A stretch of DNA of 64,000 nucleotides from Polytrichum commune (Eukaryota; Streptophyta; Polytrichopsida; Polytrichales; Polytrichaceae), in the NCBI GenBank assembly GCA_950295325.1, contig OX485805.1, forward strand, positions 8,186,501 to 8,250,500. Direction: 5' to 3'. The position numbers were made by a program, and so were the translations under genes. Positions within the stretch are counted from its first letter, which is position 1, and each line of letters opens with the position of its first letter. Below, one piece after another: positions 58,126 to 64,000 of this stretch. The notes beneath the pieces were generated by a model. It saw only the letters and a program-made list of their open reading frames with translations, did not search any database and was not told the DNA's origin.

Positions 58126-59098
58126 TAAAGAACAAGAGAAATCCTCACTCGCTTGGAAAGATCTGTCATTCACAAGAAAGTAAACTGGGGCGTGAGGAGT
58201 GGCACAACCCCTGCCAGATCCGGCGGATTTCGTTGGGCTAAAGGATTGTGATTGTTGGCAGGTCTTTTTTGTAGAGGAATTTAGAGATTCTACATGGAGT
58301 GTTGTATTGCAAAAGGATGCATGCGGGCGAGGGATAAGGTAGAGCTCAGGGTGCTAAAACCAACACCCCATCCAAAACCAACACTTATAAACGCCTCCCA
58401 ATTGTCAACACTCTACGATCTTGAACTATACCCGGCAGTGTAGGAGGGTCTAGGCCCACGGAGTGACGGTTTTAGGTGTCATTAGTGGTGCCACCTCATA
58501 GTGGCCTCCACTACCTCCATGTAGGGTAGGTAACATGCTCCACTCTATCTCGGGTTGGTTCAAGGTGGGATCAGGGTGGCTTGTCAATGCCTATTCCAGC
58601 CATTCTATTCACAACGCCAAGGAGGTAGGCCCACAAAGCACAACATGGCCATTTCCCGGGATGCAAGAGTGTTGGTTTCTAGGATGCAAGGGGGTCGGTT
58701 TCCAGGATGCAAGGTGATGGTTTTGCAAGCGAACCGGGTGGGATCATGGAGGTAGCCGTGTGGCTTTGCATACCATTACTACTTGGGGTTTGATGTAGTT
58801 TGGGTCTAGTACCCAACTATGTTGTGTTGGTTCTAGGCAATGAAGGTGGGGGTCCTCATCAGAAGAAGAAGAACTCCGGTCTCTCTAGGGAGGGGCCAGA
58901 GTGAATAGAGTGTCTGTTCGTAGGACATCCTTGGCCATACCCCAGGGTAATGGTTTTGGATGTAATACTACTTCACCCTTTGCAGAGAGTACGTAGACAC
59001 TATTTGAGTAACTAGTGGTTCTTTACCGGTTAGCCGGTAATCATGGACTAGGGGAGGGGGGGGGGTGAGTGTGTTGGGTGTAGGATGTATTTTATATA
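58126..59098. repeat. No gene; dispersed repeat related to 44505-44680
   Basis: 58865-59030 is colinear with 44505-44680. Also a GGATGCAAG iteration (about 58660-58712) and a G-run at 59051-59068. Overlapping short open frames are not genes. Confidence 0.5.
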
Positions 59099-59450
59099 TT
59101 GTGTTGAAGGTCGGTGATGGATTGTTTATTTTCTATCCTCCTTTTATGGATTAGTATTGAATGTGCATATTGTGTGGCGATTATGTTAATTTGTCTAAAT
59201 GTGTTCCTGATTTGTGATGTAGGAAGTTTAAGTTTTGTCTCTAGTTCTGCCATTGAAGGAATATATGTTGTGGCTCTGGCACCTGATGCTAGTACTATAA
59301 GCGGGGCTACGTTCCATCCTTTTTCTTTGATGTTGTTGATGAGCGGTTGATATTTGGTGATTTTCTTTCTAGTGATTCTGTGGAGAACCTATCGTTACAG
59401 TACGTGAATTCTATGAATTGGACTGTAAGTTCCGGTGGGTCCTCATCTTA
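59099..59450 (-). pseudogene. LINE reverse transcriptase C-terminal fragment
   Basis: Minus strand, two frames joined near 59370: PPELTVQFIEFTYCNDRFSTESLERK, then KYQPLINNIKEKGWNVAPLI...TTYIPSM...QYAHSILIHKRRIENKQ. The E-F-T-Y-x-x-D-R-F and KYQ-PL-x-x-x-x-x-x-GW pattern is the region following the RT domain in LINE ORF2 proteins. No RT core or 5' part is present, so it is a truncated 3' end. Confidence 0.6.
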
Positions 59451-62314
59451 TGCAAGGTTGCCATACACAAGGCCTATGGATTGATTTAAGGAAGCTAGTA
59501 GTTTGGACTTTGAATATTCGTCAAATATTCAATTGAGACTAAAAATAAAATTTCTTTCTTAATACCTATGTTTGGCCCAAAGGCTAATATGAATATATGT
59601 ATTTTAAATCAACCACATAGCCATATGTATGTGCAATAGCTTAAAGTGTTGGTTCAAGCACCCTCTACCTTAATAGTTGAGACTTCAAACTCATTGATAG
59701 GCCTGGAGGAGTCTAAAATTGAACGAAGTGTTCTGAATAGCCACGATTGCAAATGTTGTTGTGTGAATGACACATGCAATGTGGATGGGGAGGAGGTTGA
59801 GAAGGCGTTGGTGGATGCTCTGCCAAGTATTATACCAAGACAACAGCAATAAAGAGTAGGAGTTCTTCGATTGGATGAATAAATTCTTGGATAGAGGAGC
59901 AGACTAATATTTGATTTACCGATGATTAACCTATGTATCACTCAGAAAATAGTGTACCCCAAATGTTTATTTCAATGCACTTTCCAAAGCAAAATAAATA
60001 TCTCTTGGAGCGTTGTATTATGGAATCATGATATCTTGATATACATACTTTTTATTTAAGAAACCATTAGCGTTTTTGTTTCATAAAACTTATTAAATCT
60101 CAATAATGTTTTTTAATTTTGTTATATTAAATTTTTATGAGGTAGGGTTGATAATGTATATTAAAAAAACTCACTTAATTCTAATAAGGGTTCCTTATTT
60201 GGCTATATTTGTTTTCATAATATAAGTTTGTTAATGTAAAAAACCTACCCAATTTCAACAAAGGCTTTTTAAGTTGGCTATGTTAGTTTTTATGAAGTTT
60301 GATAACATTTTCAAGATCCCCCTTTAACCAGGAGTTACACAAGGTGGAAGCAAATTACTATATGGTTGGATATATATATATCCATGTAATATGTGGGTTT
60401 AGAGCAAAAGGCGAGTAGGCCTGCCAATGATTATTTTTGCTTTGCAAAGACCCTAAATTTTGGGGCTTCTACTTGCTGACGGAACTAGCCGAGACTTATT
60501 ATGGTCACTAGAATAATAATTTAATAAGAGAGAGAGAGAGAGAAAATGGTAAATAAGCATGTTTGGGAGTGTTAGGAGGAACTATTCATGGGTGACCCAT
60601 TTGACATGAGTGAAATGAGGAAGACCAAGGAGCTCAGGGCGTCCCAATTTCCATGGAGACACCCAAATGACACATCTAGTTTGAGCCACCCCACATTCGT
60701 GTCAGTTGGCCCAATTTGAAATAATTGTGAAAACAACCCCTCATCTATACTAGTGGGAGCGGGCCTTGTTCTACTACGGGAGTGGCACTTGCTTTACATG
60801 CAACAAATTTGTTGATGCTCAAATGTGTGAACACAGCGTAACAAAGAGAGAACGCCACTTAGAAGTTGTCATCACAAAAGCAACTATAGAAGGATGTCCA
60901 GCTTGTGTGGGAGGTAATCAACAAGTCGTATGCTGCAACAGTTCCTCACCTTATTTAAATCATGACAACAACAACTATAGAAGCATGTTTCAGCTTGGGT
61001 GGAAGTCTTTCCTTACGAATACACTTTCAACTCCGTAGTATCACACCTGTGGCAACCAAAGTGCATGTGATATTACGGAGTTTTGTAGGGGTAACATGGA
61101 TGATATTATAGAATTAGTGTAGCATGTGACATTATGGAATACTACAAAGGAGATGTGAGGACAATTTGAATTCATCCCCATCACCTATGCTAGTGTGGTC
61201 CACTCCACTTGGTTTTCCTGGATGATGTATTGGAAATATGCACCAACATTCAACAAGTGGCATAAGAAGAAGAAAAATAATAAGAAGGTGACACTCCACA
61301 TGTTGACACATGGCGTTATGTGAGGGTGTGGGTAAGGTTGACTTCTTTGGTGGTTTGCATTAATGACAAATTTCATAATATAAGGGAGAGAAATGTGACA
61401 ATAAGGAGTGAGATTTGAACATCCGTTCCCTAGGGTTTAGGATATTAGAGAGTGTGTGACATTATGGGGGTTGATATTACAGAGTTTAGTAGGCTAAAGT
61501 TTTCAAGTTTTCCAACTGCTAAGGACTACAAAACCCACAAGTCAACAATACATGTGTATATGTAAACGCAGGGAGATTTCTCAACTTCCGTGTTGCCAAA
61601 ATTTTATGTTATGGCGTTGTAGATGCTTCAGTGGGCTTATGTGATTTGTTCCTTTAATATCTTATAATAAATCACAATCTAATAGGCCTTCTAAAACTCA
61701 CAAGTTGCACTAGAAGTTCTCAATCATGATTCAAGAGAATTCCTTCTGCAACATGATGATAATGATAGTCATTCAACGTAACTTGCTCAAAATTTGGTGA
61801 TAGATTCCTCTCAGCTGGTAGAGTGAGGCCTGACAACCAGGCGACCACAACGATTCTTGGTTGATCACACCAGCCACTTCTGATGAATTCGTCAGCACCT
61901 CCAGCTGTAATAGTGTGAAAAGTATCCCAGCAATTTCACGGCTGGAAACCGGTCGGAAAGTTTGGTGTGATGGGGGCATGAAAGCAGTATCGAGGATGTC
62001 AAACGTCACAAAGACAACCTATTTGACACCATCAGCATGGAAAAGGGAAAGTGCTCTCTTTCTTCAAGTTGGGTAAAACTCTATAAATAGAAAAGAAACC
62101 CTATTTCCACTCTTGTAGCTCTCCACAATCCACACACGATGCGACATACAATATTCTTGATCTAATAAAGCTTACCTGGTGCTGTAAACTTCTGTGCACA
62201 TACAATATTCCAGAGGCCGAGGATGGCTACACCTGTGAAAATCAAGGGCGATGAAACAGCCGCCTAAAGCAATTAATGCTGCATGCAAATCCAAGAAAAT
62301 CTACCACTGTTCAA
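59451..62314. other. No gene seen
   Basis: AT-rich intergenic DNA with a GAGAGA microsatellite (60529-60543) and an ATATATATA tract near 60370. Short open frames at 59646-59852, 60766-61038 and 61773-62076 have no domains or splice context. The copia gag ends at about 62315 by a stop and I could not follow pol below it. Confidence 0.45.
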
Positions 62315-63573
62315 CTAGTGATGTGGCAGTGATTGGGAGAGCTTGTTTTGCTGCTCAGAAAATTTCTCTCCTAGACCTTCTAGTGAAATTGCGATAGACT
62401 CAAGTTGTGCAACGTGTTTTGCAATAGAATCTCCTGCTTGATACTCACAGTTGAAGAACTGTTGCATGAGTAGAAATAATGACTCTTCAGAAACTTGTTC
62501 GTAGATCAATGTTAACCGATTCCACATAACCTGGGCGGTTTTGCACGTGACAAGCATATGCAAATGCTCCAGGGTTGTCTATTGTGTCGTGACAGAGGCT
62601 AATCTCGGCATAATGTCGTGCCGTCACGACACGTATCCGTCACGACATTATGCCGGATGCTGTCTTTATCCTGACGGACTTGAATTTTACCGAATGTTGT
62701 GTGTAATTACATTACCCCATTTCGGACACGTAGGATGTAAGATGTCCACGTGTGATGACATGTCAGCAAAGTAGAGGTAAAGTGGGGAAAAAATTACTAG
62801 CCCCCGATCCAACCCCCGTCCGCCCCCCCCCCCCCCGTCCGCCCCCGTTCCCAACCCCCATTCCCCCCCGTTCCCACACCCGGTCCCCCCCCCCCCCCCC
62901 CCCCGTCCGCTCCCTTGTCCACCCCTGCGTTCCCCCCGTCTGCCCCCGTTCCCACCCGTCCGCCCCCGCGTTCCCCCCGTCCGCCCCCGTTCCCACCCGT
63001 CCGCCCCCGCGTCCCACCCGTCCGCCCCCACGTTCCCACCCGTCCGCCCCGTCCGCCCCACACCCTCCTTAGTCGTTTTTTACTACTTTGATTTTAACAA
63101 AATGGTAAACAAAATGGCAAAATGGTTTACCTGGCGCTAGGCATATCCACGTCCACGTCGGCGTTTTCTGCCACATAGGACGCCACCTTGGCAAGAAGGT
63201 AAGTATTTTACCCACCCTACTCCGTTCCCCCTATGTTGACCCTACGTGGACCCTATTGTGTCATGACGGAGGGGTCCGTCACGACACGACACGTCATGAC
63301 GGCACGACACTGTCATAACGGCGGGATAGACAACCCTGAAATGCTCCATGTCAACCGAAGTGGCTATTATAGCACGTGCTGCACTGTTTTCTTCTTCCAA
63401 GCATTGATCAATGCCGGATCACCATCTATTGGACATAACTCAGTGCCATCAACAATCTTGAAAAACTCTTTGCCCTCTAGCACAATCTGGAGCTGATACT
63501 TGTAAAGCGGAAAATTCTGACCCGTGAATCTAAACAGTTGAGTACTTGACTCTACCTTGACGTCCATGATCAC
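62315..63573 (-). pseudogene. Ty1/copia gag fragment split by a hAT MITE
   Basis: Minus strand. From the ATG at 63573: MIMDVKVESSTQLFRFTGQNFPLYKYQLQ...VDGTELCP, a typical copia gag start (tail-to-head with the primer site). A frameshift in a K-rich stretch near 63395 is followed by AARAIIATSVDMEH. The frame is then cut at 63346 by the MITE and resumes beyond it as EHLHMLVTCKTAQVMWNRLTLIYEQ...KHVAQLESIAISL, the UBN2-type gag domain, to a stop at 62315. Pol is absent from the visible part. Confidence 0.75.
62570..63338. mobile_element. hAT-type MITE, copy 2 (769 bp), inverted relative to copy 1
   Basis: Termini CAGGGTTGTCTAT...ATAGACAACCCTG, exact 8-bp duplication AAATGCTC (62562-62569 and 63339-63346). 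Same subterminal GTCGTGACGG palindromes, ATTATGCCGG stem, and GC-rich core as copy 1, read in the opposite direction. The core array (62810-63060, CCGTCCGCCCC words) is longer than in copy 1. The open frames inside it are G/R/P low complexity, not proteins. Confidence 0.92.
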
Positions 63574-63609
63574 TAGAACATGTTACCAATTCAAAATTCT
63601 ACTGCCGGT

Positions 63610-63623
63610 GTGGGCCCATAACC
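63610..63623 (-). promoter_or_regulatory. Copia primer-binding site, half-tRNA type (initiator Met)
   Basis: Minus strand reads GGTTATGGGCCCAC directly after the LTR end (CCAACA). This is complementary to the anticodon-arm segment GTGGGCCCATAACC of initiator methionine tRNA. Drosophila copia and yeast Ty5 use such an internal tRNA half rather than the tRNA 3' end. Confidence 0.7.
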
Positions 63624-64000
63624 TGTTGGAATACATAACAAGATAGACAAGAATTGTAACTACATGAAACTTGCAGTGCTTTATTGATTCACTTGTATTG
63701 AATGCTACAAGCACGCTATCAGTGCAATCAACGAAACCTAGCTGTCTGAGCTGCAACTGCAACTACAAGAATGCTTACTAACCGAGGTGGTGAAGCGTAT
63801 CTACCTGAGAGAGATGGACAAAAGGCGGGAAAAACTAGTTCAATACAGGTGTCACTAATTCAAACTAAACTACTGAGTTGGCATCTCAAATACTGGACGT
63901 GGTAATGAACAGGTCATAGTAGACCAGTCATCAACACTCCCACTTATACAGACAATACGGACTTTTTTCAACCTGAATGTCCCGATAATGTCACATATGA
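63624..64000 (-). mobile_element. Copia 5' LTR, cut by the window edge
   Basis: On the plus strand it begins TGTTGGAATACATAAC, i.e. the minus-strand LTR ends ...GTATTCCAACA next to the primer site. The TGTTGG...CCAACA form is typical of copia LTRs. The other end is not inside the window, so the LTR is at least 377 bp. Confidence 0.7.

Noticed and set aside
62687-63072. Several overlapping G/R/P-rich open frames on both strands
   Set aside because: They read the GC-rich tandem core of the hAT MITE; open in many frames because of composition.
63605-63630. tRNA-Met gene
   Set aside because: Only 14 bases match the anticodon arm; no acceptor stem or T arm. It fits a primer-binding site.
1-64000. 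CRISPR arrays, bacterial operons, organelle DNA
   Set aside because: No regularly spaced identical short repeats; introns and plant transposon families are present; no plastid or mitochondrial genes recognised.

Overview
The window reads as repeat-dense nuclear DNA of a land plant, most likely a seed-free lineage; I cannot name the species. Reasons: one intact plant-type Golgi GT4 glycosyltransferase gene (54106-55782), a broken gene whose motifs match my recollection of the plant EXORDIUM/PHI-1 family, GT-AG introns, AT-rich intergenic DNA, and a mixture of MULE, hAT, copia, LINE-like and Penelope-like elements. No bacterial operon, rRNA, tRNA or CRISPR signal was seen. Almost everything except the glycosyltransferase is mobile DNA or its debris.

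Layout. 1-4.5 kb: no gene; a dispersed repeat (1990-2550, second copy 14340-14810) and a block rich in a short CAATNG-type motif. 4.6-7.7 kb: decayed MULE-like transposase. 7.8-9.9 kb, minus strand: broken multi-exon gene with a ParB-like GNHR motif. 9.9-13.7 kb: CA-rich low complexity, then a ~400-bp tandem module split by a 2,376-bp solo LTR with a 5-bp target duplication. 16.5-19.7 kb: MULE-like transposase with a SWIM finger, broken by stops and by a homopolymer frameshift inside the finger. 22.1-30.2 kb: EXORDIUM-like pseudogene with two insertions. Its intron 22561-29100 holds an apparently intact Penelope-like retroelement (22570-29014), and a downstream exon holds a 626-bp hAT-type MITE. 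30.3-35.0 kb: multi-ORF transposase-like gene with a BED-like finger, AT-hook-like motifs and a candidate D-D-E core. 35-37.7 kb: unassigned exon-like pieces. 37.7-41.2 kb: long-TIR element with an 8-bp duplication and a nested ~205-bp MITE. 41.9-43.2 kb: 1.3-kb foldback element with a 9-bp duplication. 46.8-48.1 kb: small hAT element with perfect 18-bp TIRs. 54.1-55.8 kb: the intact glycosyltransferase. 57.9-59.5 kb: second copy of the ~205-bp MITE, then a LINE C-terminal fragment. 62.3-64.0 kb: copia gag on the minus strand, split by a second copy of the hAT MITE, with a half-tRNA primer site and the start of its LTR.

The most interesting object is the Penelope-like element. It has a gag-like ORF1 with an RG-rich tail, an ORF2 with the full Penelope-type RT core and no GIY-YIG endonuclease domain in the ORF, 1,169-bp direct repeats that look identical at both ends, and a candidate small intron between the ORFs. 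Several of the other elements have boundaries defined by target-site duplications visible directly in the sequence, which lets the order of nested insertions be read.
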